Position numbers and translations under genes: made by a program. From Proteobacteria bacterium UBA652 (lineage in GTDB: Bacteria > Pseudomonadota > Gammaproteobacteria > Nitrosococcales > Methylophagaceae): a stretch of 13,116 nucleotides of DNA. Under the pieces are notes generated by a model. The model saw only the letters and a list, made by a program, of their open reading frames with translations, did not search any database and was not told the DNA's origin. Positions 6,313-13,116 of this stretch are shown one piece after another (position 1 is the first letter of the stretch; each line of letters begins with the position of its first letter). The stretch spans positions 1-13,116 of the forward strand of contig DBOG01000036.1 in the NCBI GenBank assembly GCA_002299915.1. The letters run 5' to 3'.

Positions 6313-8661
6313 ATGTTATTAGGTCTGAAAGCGGGTGCTCGTTTTTTTGTTTTTGTCGGTGCTATGCTGGTAGCACAAGTAAGTTGGGCCGCCATCGCGC
6401 CAACGATTACTTCTACAACCGCTAATGTGACTGAGGGTATAAGTCTTGTATTGGCGCCAGTAGCTGTAGATAATCCAGATGGCAATCCACTGCTATATAG
6501 CATTACTGGCGGCCCGGATGCCGCTCAATTTACAATTGATCCAACATCCGGCACATTGAGTTTTATAACTGCCCCTGATTTTGAAAGCCCAACAGATTCA
6601 GGACAGGACAATGTTTATCAGCTTGTTATTACCGTCGCTACACAAGTGGCACCCCCCGAGACAGACAGTGAATTAATGACGGTTACAGTCATTAATGATA
6701 CAGCAGACGATCCTGCTATTGAAATCACTGAAAATGGTAGTTTTTTTGTAGTAGAGAACACTGTTGCAGTAGCACAAACAATTGCCGTGACAAATGAGGG
6801 AGGGAATCCACTGGAGTTTAGCATTGAGGCTTCTGGAGATGGTGGTAAATTCAGTATAGAAAGTAATACTGGAAAGCTAGACTTTACCGCTGCTCCTGAC
6901 TTTGAAGAACCAACGGACTTAGACCAAAACAATTTGTATCAGATTGTTATCACTGTGACAGATACCATGAACACCAGCAATACAGATAGTAAAGCCTTTG
7001 ATATTGTGGTCACCAATGATACGGCAGATGATGTTATTCCGCCTCGCATTACAAATGGCAGTGTTTTTTCAGTAGCAGAAAATAATGCGACGGTAGTGCC
7101 ATCACTTACTGTGTCGAATCCGGATGGATTTGATTATACCTTCAGTATTGCGAGCTTTGGCGACGGCGCGCTCTTTGACATTGATGCTGAATCTGGAAAA
7201 TTAGATTTTAAAACACCGCCTGATTTTGATGAACCAGCCGATGCAAATGGGGATAATACTTATATCGTTACTGTTACAGTAACGGACAGTCGTGGAGAGG
7301 AAAGTAGCAAAACATTTTCTGTTCAGGTGACAGACCTCCCAGGATTCGAGAGACCAACTGCTATTTTGAGTATTGAAGAACCTTCAGTTACTTTCCCGCG
7401 AACGGGGATTGCTAATTTGCGAGGCTGGCTTGTCTCTAGAGCAGAAATCACACGATTAGAATTATTTATAGACGGGGAATATCATGCTGATGTACCGATG
7501 GGAGGTCTGCGGCAAGATGTTGCCGATTCGTATCCTAGCTATCATCAACCAGAACTTTCAGGATTTTCAATGGCATTTCCATATATGTCGTTGGATGTTG
7601 ACCCGATTATAAGGGAAGGCTATCATACGATATTGTTGCGCGCACATGATGTAGATGGCTTTATTACCGAGGCTGCGACCAACTTTATAACGGTACGGTT
7701 TAAAGAAGAGTTTGTGAAGGATGCTGCTTCAATGCGATTAGATGAAGCTACTTTTGTATATGTTGATATTGATTATGCGGAAGATGGATACCCAGAGGGT
7801 TTCTTTAATAATTCTGGCGACGTGCCTGAAAAAGGGAATGGTTTTTTAGTTCAAGGGATGACACTAGATGGCGTAGATTATGATGTTGTTTTAGAGTTCC
7901 AATCGGCGACACAGCAGTTTGAAATGATTATGATTCGACCTGCCACATTGCGGTCAACCCCCTTTGGCGGAGTGACTTATGCGAGACCATTGCAGCAAGC
8001 GCCAGAAGTAACAATAACAACAAATGCAGCGCAGGCTCCCTTGATTATGTCGATTGAAGAACCAATGGAGGGTGTTGTGAGCACGGGTGTTTCTAATCTT
8101 AGAGGCTGGGTTGTAAGTTTTGAGCCGGTTGAGAAGGTTGAGCTATTTGTAGACGGGAAATATGCAACAGATATTCCATATGGTGGCACCCGGCCAGATG
8201 TGGCGGATGAATTTCCAACGTATCCAAATTCTGAATTTTCAGGATTTTCGATGGCATACCCTTACTCTGAATTAGCAGGTGGTGAGCATACCTTTATGGT
8301 GCGGGTAACAGATAAGAATGGTGCAGTAACAGAGGAAAATATTCGTTTCACTTCAGCCCGTTTTGATGATTCTTTTGTTGATGATAAAACAGATGTTGTG
8401 GTGTCTAAGATAGTTGGTGATATTCGAAAAAGAGGTGAGTTAATCATTTTGGATAATGTGGAAGTGGAGCGAGATCCTTTTTCTGAGTTAACAGTGGATG
8501 GTAATGCTGAAAAGGAAAGCTATCATATGATCCTAAAATGGGTTCCGGCAACACAGCAATTTGAAATTCAGGAGATTTCACCGATGTCAGATCAAGAAGA
8601 AGAGGATGATCGGGATAATAATGCGCTTGGTGGCGGTCCTAAATTAGGAACAAGTAAGTAA
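6313..8661 (+). CDS. Exported protein with three cadherin-like repeats and two Ig-like modules
   Basis: The 782-residue product (790 from the ATG at 6289) starts with a Sec signal peptide: Lys6 and Arg10, a hydrophobic core FFVFVGAMLVAQV, and likely cleavage after VSWA (residue 26). There is no lipobox cysteine. Residues about 31-343 are three cadherin-like repeats, each ending in a PDFE-x-PTD...DN-x-Y-x-(I/V)-x-V pattern with acidic residues suited to calcium binding; the first two are followed by NDTADD. Residues about 350-548 and 576-770 are two copies of one module: SIEEP, NLRGW, DGxY, RxDVADxxPxY, SGFSMAxPY, then ATQQFE near each module end. The tail is acidic and then glycine-rich (DQEEEDDRDNN, LGGGPKLG). 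I see no sortase motif, LysM, OmpA-like or autotransporter barrel, so it may be periplasmic, secreted or surface-held by a partner. A role in adhesion or matrix binding is inference. Confidence 0.8.
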   Translation: MLLGLKAGARFFVFVGAMLVAQVSWAAIAPTITSTTANVTEGISLVLAPVAVDNPDGNPLLYSITGGPDAAQFTIDPTSGTLSFITAPDFESPTDSGQDNVYQLVITVATQVAPPETDSELMTVTVINDTADDPAIEITENGSFFVVENTVAVAQTIAVTNEGGNPLEFSIEASGDGGKFSIESNTGKLDFTAAPDFEEPTDLDQNNLYQIVITVTDTMNTSNTDSKAFDIVVTNDTADDVIPPRITNGSVFSVAENNATVVPSLTVSNPDGFDYTFSIASFGDGALFDIDAESGKLDFKTPPDFDEPADANGDNTYIVTVTVTDSRGEESSKTFSVQVTDLPGFERPTAILSIEEPSVTFPRTGIANLRGWLVSRAEITRLELFIDGEYHADVPMGGLRQDVADSYPSYHQPELSGFSMAFPYMSLDVDPIIREGYHTILLRAHDVDGFITEAATNFITVRFKEEFVKDAASMRLDEATFVYVDIDYAEDGYPEGFFNNSGDVPEKGNGFLVQGMTLDGVDYDVVLEFQSATQQFEMIMIRPATLRSTPFGGVTYARPLQQAPEVTITTNAAQAPLIMSIEEPMEGVVSTGVSNLRGWVVSFEPVEKVELFVDGKYATDIPYGGTRPDVADEFPTYPNSEFSGFSMAYPYSELAGGEHTFMVRVTDKNGAVTEENIRFTSARFDDSFVDDKTDVVVSKIVGDIRKRGELIILDNVEVERDPFSELTVDGNAEKESYHMILKWVPATQQFEIQEISPMSDQEEEDDRDNNALGGGPKLGTSK

Positions 8662-8691
8662 GAGCCACCAACTTAAGGGGTGACAACAAGG

Positions 8692-8727
8692 GCTGCTTCG
8701 GGATGATATTCAGGAGCAGCTTTTTTT
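8692..8727 (+). terminator. Rho-independent terminator after the surface-protein gene
   Basis: GCTGCTTC (8692-8699) pairs with GGAGCAGC (8713-8720) with one wobble pair and a 13-base loop, followed directly by seven T residues (8721-8727). It lies 30 bases after the upstream stop codon. It works for the plus strand; in the opposite direction only weak T-richness (CCCTTGTTG) follows the stem, so the convergent operon may not share it efficiently. Confidence 0.88.
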
Positions 8728-8731
8728 ATGC

Positions 8732-10210
8732 TCATTCATAAATACTTGCCTTATCACCATGCTGATTTTGTTGACTATAAATGATTTGACGAGATTGGAG
8801 CATGTTTAATCTCGTTTTAGATAGGGGATGCTTTCTCTTTTCAACATAAATGAGTTGGTCGTACGCGTCAGTGCTGTCTTCTGTTTGCAGGAGAGTAATT
8901 GGATGATGGCCAGATTGTGTTGCATGTGCATTAAAATAATAATGGATAAAAACATCATCAGTTGCAATGAGATGATTGTTAGGTGATTGCTCACTCGCCC
9001 AGACAGCCGTTTTTTTAATATAAGATTTTGAGACAGAGTATGATATACCTGCATACAGCGAAAGCACCAGCATCGTGGAAAATAAAATCAGGATAAAGCG
9101 ATTTTTATTGCGCCATGCTGTAATAATATAATCCGTAATGGATGGCAGCATAAGCAGTAGAAGCAGTAGCACCGCCATAATGCAATACCGGGTAACCATG
9201 AAGTGTCGAAATAGGAGAAAGGCCACAAGAATTGAGAGATATAGGAAAAGCACATAAAATAATAAGTGGCGATGGGGATGTTGTATTGCTGATTTACCTC
9301 GACGGGCAATAAAATATAAACCGATATAAGCAATGTGAATTGCTTCAGCAATAAGGAATATTAAGAGGTAGAGCAAGCCGGAGGTATAGATAAGAGTGCC
9401 ATATTGTTTTGAGTGTTCGGGAAGGAGCAGAGAAACCCTATAACCTTTGTTTTGAATACGGGTTATTAATTCTCCAATATTTTGGGGGAAAATCTCTTGA
9501 AGTTTACTCAGATCAGGCAGGGCATCAGATTGCCCATAAATGAAACCTATAAATAACAGACTGATTATAAGGAGTAGGAGACTGAGTTTAAAATAAGCAT
9601 AAACCCGCTGCATGCCAGGAAAATAAAATAAGGCAAAAAGAGGAAGCGCACATAAAATAAAGATTGCTTCAGGCCTGAATAACGCCGCGGTTAGCAAACT
9701 AAGTTGCCAATAAATTGCTGTTTTCCAGCGGGGTTGTTCTAGAAAATCCATGAAAAGAAGCAGGCCGAATATACTAAAAGCCCAATAGCCTACATCACGG
9801 ATAAGGAAGTCACGATACTCATTCAAACCATAAAAAACAAGGAACAGCAAAATGCCTATAAAAAGATGTTTCTCAGTTGGCAATATTCTACGGCAAATAC
9901 GGTATAGGCTATCGGTAAGAAATACAAAAAAAACAATATTAATGCTAATCGCACTGAGCTCAAGAGGGAGCTGGGTTGTTCGATGGACAATGGCGATTAG
10001 TATTGAATAAAACGGCCAATTATAAAGTTCGGCAGCGGCATGAATACCACCTGATAGAAAGGCTGCGGCGGTTTCTAAGTATAAGATCCCATCTTTATTG
10101 ATAATGTCATCTGTTACGACAAGCACAATGGATAGTAATAGGCTTGCAAGTGCGGTTAGCAGGCGAGTGTGATCCAGTAAAAAGGATTTAGTGTTAGGCA
10201 AGTAAGTCAT
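8732..10210 (-). CDS. Polytopic membrane protein, probable GT-C glycosyltransferase
   Basis: The 492-residue protein has roughly 11-12 hydrophobic membrane segments from residue 17 to about 390, then a soluble C-terminal tail of about 95 residues. The first loop after TM1 holds VTDDIINKDGILYLETA (Asp34, Asp35, Asp40) and then YNWPFYSILIA. Acidic residues here followed by a W-P-(F/L)-Y motif are typical of GT-C enzymes that use polyprenyl-phosphate sugars at the periplasmic face, such as the PMT and ArnT groups. Other family-like features are YRDFLIRDVGYWAFS and FRPEAIFI. It overlaps the end of waaF by 17 bp, so it is probably co-transcribed. By eye its DNA is more AT-rich than waaF, which could mean later acquisition. 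I do not recognise a specific family member; another polytopic envelope enzyme is possible. Confidence 0.6.
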   Translation of the reverse strand: MTYLPNTKSFLLDHTRLLTALASLLLSIVLVVTDDIINKDGILYLETAAAFLSGGIHAAAELYNWPFYSILIAIVHRTTQLPLELSAISINIVFFVFLTDSLYRICRRILPTEKHLFIGILLFLVFYGLNEYRDFLIRDVGYWAFSIFGLLLFMDFLEQPRWKTAIYWQLSLLTAALFRPEAIFILCALPLFALFYFPGMQRVYAYFKLSLLLLIISLLFIGFIYGQSDALPDLSKLQEIFPQNIGELITRIQNKGYRVSLLLPEHSKQYGTLIYTSGLLYLLIFLIAEAIHIAYIGLYFIARRGKSAIQHPHRHLLFYVLFLYLSILVAFLLFRHFMVTRYCIMAVLLLLLLMLPSITDYIITAWRNKNRFILILFSTMLVLSLYAGISYSVSKSYIKKTAVWASEQSPNNHLIATDDVFIHYYFNAHATQSGHHPITLLQTEDSTDAYDQLIYVEKRKHPLSKTRLNMLQSRQIIYSQQNQHGDKASIYE

Positions 10211-11216
10211 CCAGTTGTGAGATCACCTGCTGTGGCGATAAATCTTGCATACACTGGTGATGTTGTTGAGAGCATTCTCGCTGAAAACAGGGGCCGCAGT
10301 CTACGGGGATTTGAATTGTTTTCGCTTGAATATTAAGTGGCGGTGTAAAACTAGGAGAGGTTGCACCATAGATGGTTACCAGTGGTTTATTGAGTGCAGC
10401 AGCAAGATGCATCAGGCCTGAATCATTGCTGATAACTGCATTAGCATGCGCCATAATGTCAATGGCATCGGTGAGTTCAGTTTGGCCACATAGGTTTAAT
10501 ATGGTGTCAGGATGGGCGGTGGTTTGCTTACGGATATGGCTGGCTGTTTCTGTGTCAGCAGCCGAACCGAGCAAGCAGATTTGCCAGCCTTGTGCGGCAT
10601 AGTAGGTGGCGATAGCAGCATAGTGTGTAGTGGGCCATTGTTTGGCTGGGCCAAATTCTGCGCCAGGGCAAAGAGCTAATAAGGGGTTTTCTGCTACGAT
10701 TCCCCATTGTGTTTGCTGTGCTGTTGACAGCGGCTTAGATTGTAATTGTGGTGGTTTATAAGTCGGTGGTAAGCGTGCTGATTGTGCAGGATGCGCCAGA
10801 GAAACAAACCGCTGCACCATGAGGGGTAGCGCTGTCTTATCTAAGATGCGTAAATCATTCAGCAGACCATACCGCATTTCACCGCGCCAGCCTGTACGAA
10901 CTGGGACTTTTGCAAACCAAGGAATAAGTGCCGACTTCCAAGAATTGGGCAATATGATGGCTTGAGTGTAGCGTTGTTTACGGAGCTGATGGCCTAGTTC
11001 TTTACGGGTTTTCCAACCGAACACGCCGTGGTTTACGGGTTGTATAATGGCATTCCGGACTTCTGGCATGCGCGCTAAAATAGGCTTACACCATGCAGGG
11101 GCGACGACATCAATCTCGATAGCTTCATTTTGTTCTTTAAGCGCGATAAATAAGGAGTGTGCCATCATCATGTCGCCTACCCATGATGGGCCGATGATTA
11201 AGATTGATTGCCTCAT
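10194..11216 (-). CDS. waaF: ADP-heptose:LPS heptosyltransferase II (WaaF)
   Basis: WaaF adds the second L-glycero-D-manno-heptose to the LPS inner core in the cytoplasm, using ADP-heptose. The protein is 340 residues, close to the 348 of E. coli. The GT9 features are clear: ILIIGPSWVGDMMMAHSLF at the N-terminus, ILPNSWKSALIPWFAKVPVRTGWRGE in the acceptor domain, CPGAEFGPAKQWP at the start of the ADP-heptose-binding domain, and VISNDSGLMHLAAALNKP, whose Asp would contact the donor. The VDCGPCFQRECSQQHHQCM segment near the C-terminus matches the cysteine-rich CGPC end of WaaF proteins. It starts 11 bases after the ZIP gene stop with a GAGAGA ribosome site and overlaps the downstream GT-C gene. 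WaaC and WaaQ share the fold, but the GPSWVGD and CGPC signatures favour WaaF. Confidence 0.93.
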   Translation of the reverse strand: MRQSILIIGPSWVGDMMMAHSLFIALKEQNEAIEIDVVAPAWCKPILARMPEVRNAIIQPVNHGVFGWKTRKELGHQLRKQRYTQAIILPNSWKSALIPWFAKVPVRTGWRGEMRYGLLNDLRILDKTALPLMVQRFVSLAHPAQSARLPPTYKPPQLQSKPLSTAQQTQWGIVAENPLLALCPGAEFGPAKQWPTTHYAAIATYYAAQGWQICLLGSAADTETASHIRKQTTAHPDTILNLCGQTELTDAIDIMAHANAVISNDSGLMHLAAALNKPLVTIYGATSPSFTPPLNIQAKTIQIPVDCGPCFQRECSQQHHQCMQDLSPQQVISQLDDLLA

Positions 11217-11227
11217 GCAGATGTCTC

Positions 11228-12016
11228 TCAGTGCAGTGTGCTATGTGTGAAATAAATCAACATAACACCCAATGAGATAAGGATAATTTGTTGTGCGGTT
11301 TCGCGCGGCTGATTTTTGTGGTGTAAACCAGGGATTAAATCAGCGACAGCGATATAAATAAAGCTGGCAGCAGCGATGATAAGAATATAGGGCAGTAAAT
11401 TTTGCATATCAACAAGGAAGAAATAGGCAAGGATTGCGCCAGCAAGGGTGCCTAGACTTGAGATAATATTATAATACAGCGCTTTGCTGCGTTTAAAGCC
11501 ACTATGTAATAAAATCACAAAGTCGCCTAGTTCTTGGGGAATTTCATGGGCGGCAATAGCAAGCGCGGTGACGATACCGAGGTGGATGTCAGTTAAAAAT
11601 GCAGCCGCAATTAGAATGCCATCAACGAAGTTGTGCGTGGTATCTCCCACCAGGATAAGGGTGCCTGCAGCTTGTTGCGTTTTCGGTCTATGGTTAGAAT
11701 CGGGTGTATGGGCATCACAATGGTCGTGGTGGCAATGCCGCCACAATACCATTTTTTCAAGCACAAAAAAGCCAAGTAAGCTGAGCAGTAACGTCATACC
11801 AATATTGTGAGCATCAATGGAAACCGTATGTTCCAAGGCGTGCGGAATGAGCCCCAGAAAGGCCGCCCCAAGCAGCGTGCCAATCGCAAAGCTAACAAGA
11901 TGCGGAATCAGATTACTACGTGTTTTATCCGGTAATAACAAGATTGAGGAGGCGAGCGCAACACTCAATAAGCCACCAATCAGGCTAAAGATAATGATCC
12001 AAGCGAATAAGGCCAT
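11228..12016 (-). CDS. ZIP-family divalent metal transporter
   Basis: This 262-residue inner-membrane protein imports or balances Zn2+ or similar cations. It shows about eight hydrophobic segments. TM4 carries DTTHNFVDGILIA (His128, Asp132) and TM5 carries AAHEIPQELGDF (residues 156-166, His157, Glu158, Glu162); this form of the metal-site motif is typical of the LIV-1-like ZIP branch rather than of E. coli ZupT, which has HNIPEG. A histidine-rich loop (94-109, HCHHDHC and following) sits between TM3 and TM4, as in many ZIPs. The ATG at 12016 has no strong Shine-Dalgarno sequence. The gene leads the waaF operon, 11 bases ahead of it, and diverges from ygiQ. Metal specificity cannot be read from the sequence. 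Confidence 0.9.
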   Translation of the reverse strand: MALFAWIIIFSLIGGLLSVALASSILLLPDKTRSNLIPHLVSFAIGTLLGAAFLGLIPHALEHTVSIDAHNIGMTLLLSLLGFFVLEKMVLWRHCHHDHCDAHTPDSNHRPKTQQAAGTLILVGDTTHNFVDGILIAAAFLTDIHLGIVTALAIAAHEIPQELGDFVILLHSGFKRSKALYYNIISSLGTLAGAILAYFFLVDMQNLLPYILIIAAASFIYIAVADLIPGLHHKNQPRETAQQIILISLGVMLIYFTHSTLH

Positions 12017-12106
12017 AACAAAGATAGAGTTTACATAGTTAAACCACCATCATACCTTGTATGCTCACGTGTTAAAATAGCTGTGATACATTTAGAATAA
12101 AATTTT
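12017..12106. promoter_or_regulatory. Divergent promoter region between ZIP gene and ygiQ, with a small palindrome
   Basis: The 90-bp gap must drive the ZIP-waaF operon leftward and ygiQ rightward. On the plus strand TAGAAT (12093-12098) is a -10 candidate for ygiQ, about nine bases before the ATG, with no good -35. CATACCTTGTATG (12051-12063) is a perfect 5-3-5 inverted repeat about 35 bp before the ZIP start and could be an operator for that gene. It does not match the usual Zur or Fur box as I recall them, so the regulator is unknown. Confidence 0.35.
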
Positions 12107-13116
12107 ATGCAAACTGCCCCTGACCTTTTTTCCGCTCGTAAATTCTGGGCACACCGTTTTGGTGTGGCGCCACAGCTCCCCATGTCTCGTGAAGAGATGG
12201 ATGATTTGGGTTGGGATAGTTGCGATATTATTTTGGTAACCGGTGATGCCTATGTGGATCACCCTAGCTTTGGGATGGCGCTGATTGGACGATTATTAGA
12301 GTCTCAAGGTTTTCGGGTGGGGATTATTTCGCAGCCAGATTGGCTGAGTGCGGATGATTTTAAGCAATTGGGCAAGCCTAATCTATTTTTTGGCGTAACA
12401 GGCGGCAATATGGATTCGATGGTGAATCGTTATACCTCCGATCGCCGCATCCGTAGCAATGATGCCTATACTGCAGCAGGCGAAGGCGGTAAACGACCTG
12501 ATCGCTGTGTGGTGCCTTATAGTCAGCGGTGTCGTGAGGCATATAAAGGCGTACCGATTATTATTGGTGGTATCGAAGCCAGTTTACGGCGGATTGCCCA
12601 CTTTGATTATTGGTCTGAAAAAGTGCGTCGTAGCGTGATTATGGATGCGAAGGCGGATTTGCTGGTGTATGGCAATGGTGAAAGGCAGATAGTCGAAATC
12701 GCACATCGCTTGGCAGCCAATGAGTCTGTTTCTGAACTCACGAATATCCGCGGCACAGCGTTTATTAAGCCTTATGGACAACGAGAAGGCTGGTGGGAGA
12801 AGGAATCAACCAGTGTGGACACACCGGGAAAGGTAAATCCGCCAATTGACCCTTATGTAATGCAAACACAGGAAAGTTGCGAGACACAAAAAGCGGAAAC
12901 AGAAGTAGAGAAGCAAGCGACTAGCGTTAAAACAAATATTATTCGCTTCCATAAGGTGATGCCAAAAGATTCTTCAAAAAGTGTGATCCGCTTGCCTGCT
13001 TATCAAGATGTGCGTAGTGATTCTGTGCTGTATGCGCACACATCCCGCATTTTACATTTAGAAACCAATCCAGGTAATGCCCTGGCCTTAGTTATAAGAA
13101 TTGACCGCGTTGTTTA
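12107..13116 (+). CDS. ygiQ: YgiQ family radical SAM protein, N-terminal part (runs off window)
   Basis: From the ATG at 12107 the frame stays open for 336 codons to the window edge, so the gene is truncated by the window. The N-terminus reads APDLFSARKFWAHRFGVAPQLPMS, then CDIILVTGDAYVDHPSFGMALIGR, FFGVTGGNMDSMVNRYTSDR, IIIGGIEASLRRIAHFDYW and TSRILHLETNPGNALALV. These are hallmarks of the YgiQ N-terminal domain as recalled from E. coli. The radical SAM CxxxCxxC cluster would lie just past the edge. Residues about 258-290 are a variable acidic linker (ESCETQKAETEVEKQ). Near the edge ALVIRIDRVV replaces the usual ALVQRHGDR-type sequence; this is one residue shorter and could be a real variant or a sequence error. 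YgiQ is widespread, and I know of no established reaction for it. Confidence 0.93.
   Translation, partial: MQTAPDLFSARKFWAHRFGVAPQLPMSREEMDDLGWDSCDIILVTGDAYVDHPSFGMALIGRLLESQGFRVGIISQPDWLSADDFKQLGKPNLFFGVTGGNMDSMVNRYTSDRRIRSNDAYTAAGEGGKRPDRCVVPYSQRCREAYKGVPIIIGGIEASLRRIAHFDYWSEKVRRSVIMDAKADLLVYGNGERQIVEIAHRLAANESVSELTNIRGTAFIKPYGQREGWWEKESTSVDTPGKVNPPIDPYVMQTQESCETQKAETEVEKQATSVKTNIIRFHKVMPKDSSKSVIRLPAYQDVRSDSVLYAHTSRILHLETNPGNALALVIRIDRVV

Noticed and set aside
6618..6932. 104-codon minus-strand open frame antisense to the cadherin-like repeats
   Set aside because: It is a shadow of a strongly supported gene, low in complexity (Ser/Val/Thr-rich) and without a ribosome site.
11484..11810. 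108-codon plus-strand open frame opposite the ZIP gene
   Set aside because: It is antisense to the membrane segments and metal-site motifs of a clear ZIP protein and shows no features of its own.

Overview
The window looks like chromosomal DNA of a Gram-negative gammaproteobacterium of moderate G+C. The evidence is a set of lipopolysaccharide (LPS) inner-core genes (gmhA, waaG, waaP and waaF homologues) together with a ygiQ-type radical SAM gene. The order waaG - waaP - further WaaP-like kinase recalls the Pseudomonas core locus, but I cannot name the genus. I saw no tRNA, rRNA, CRISPR array, transposase or phage gene.

Layout, left to right. Positions 1-242 contain no convincing gene. They hold a 13-bp direct repeat with a 21-bp period beside a minus-strand TATAAT box that points off the left edge. 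A minus-strand operon follows (2765 down to 243): gmhA, then an FAD-dependent oxidoreductase, then an aldo/keto reductase, with overlapping start and stop codons. Divergent from it, across an 81-bp promoter gap, a plus-strand operon (2847-6143) encodes the core glucosyltransferase WaaG, the heptose kinase WaaP and a 471-residue protein with two kinase-like domains in tandem. All three overlap, so the locus supplies three WaaP-superfamily kinase domains. After a 169-bp gap that may contain a gene remnant comes a plus-strand gene for a large Sec-exported protein with three cadherin-like repeats and two copies of an Ig-like module. It ends at a clear Rho-independent terminator (8692-8727).

Converging on that terminator is a second minus-strand group (12016 down to 8732): a ZIP-family metal transporter, the heptosyltransferase WaaF, and a polytopic membrane protein that looks like a GT-C glycosyltransferase. 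Divergent from the ZIP gene, ygiQ starts at 12107 and runs off the right edge before its radical SAM cysteines.

Taken together, GmhA makes the heptose precursor, WaaF and WaaG extend the inner core, and WaaP plus the tandem kinase probably phosphorylate it. The GT-C protein may add a further sugar or modify the envelope. The exported repeat protein, the tandem kinase and the two oxidoreductases attached to gmhA are the parts that a standard LPS locus does not explain. All functions are inferred from protein motifs read by eye, with no database search.
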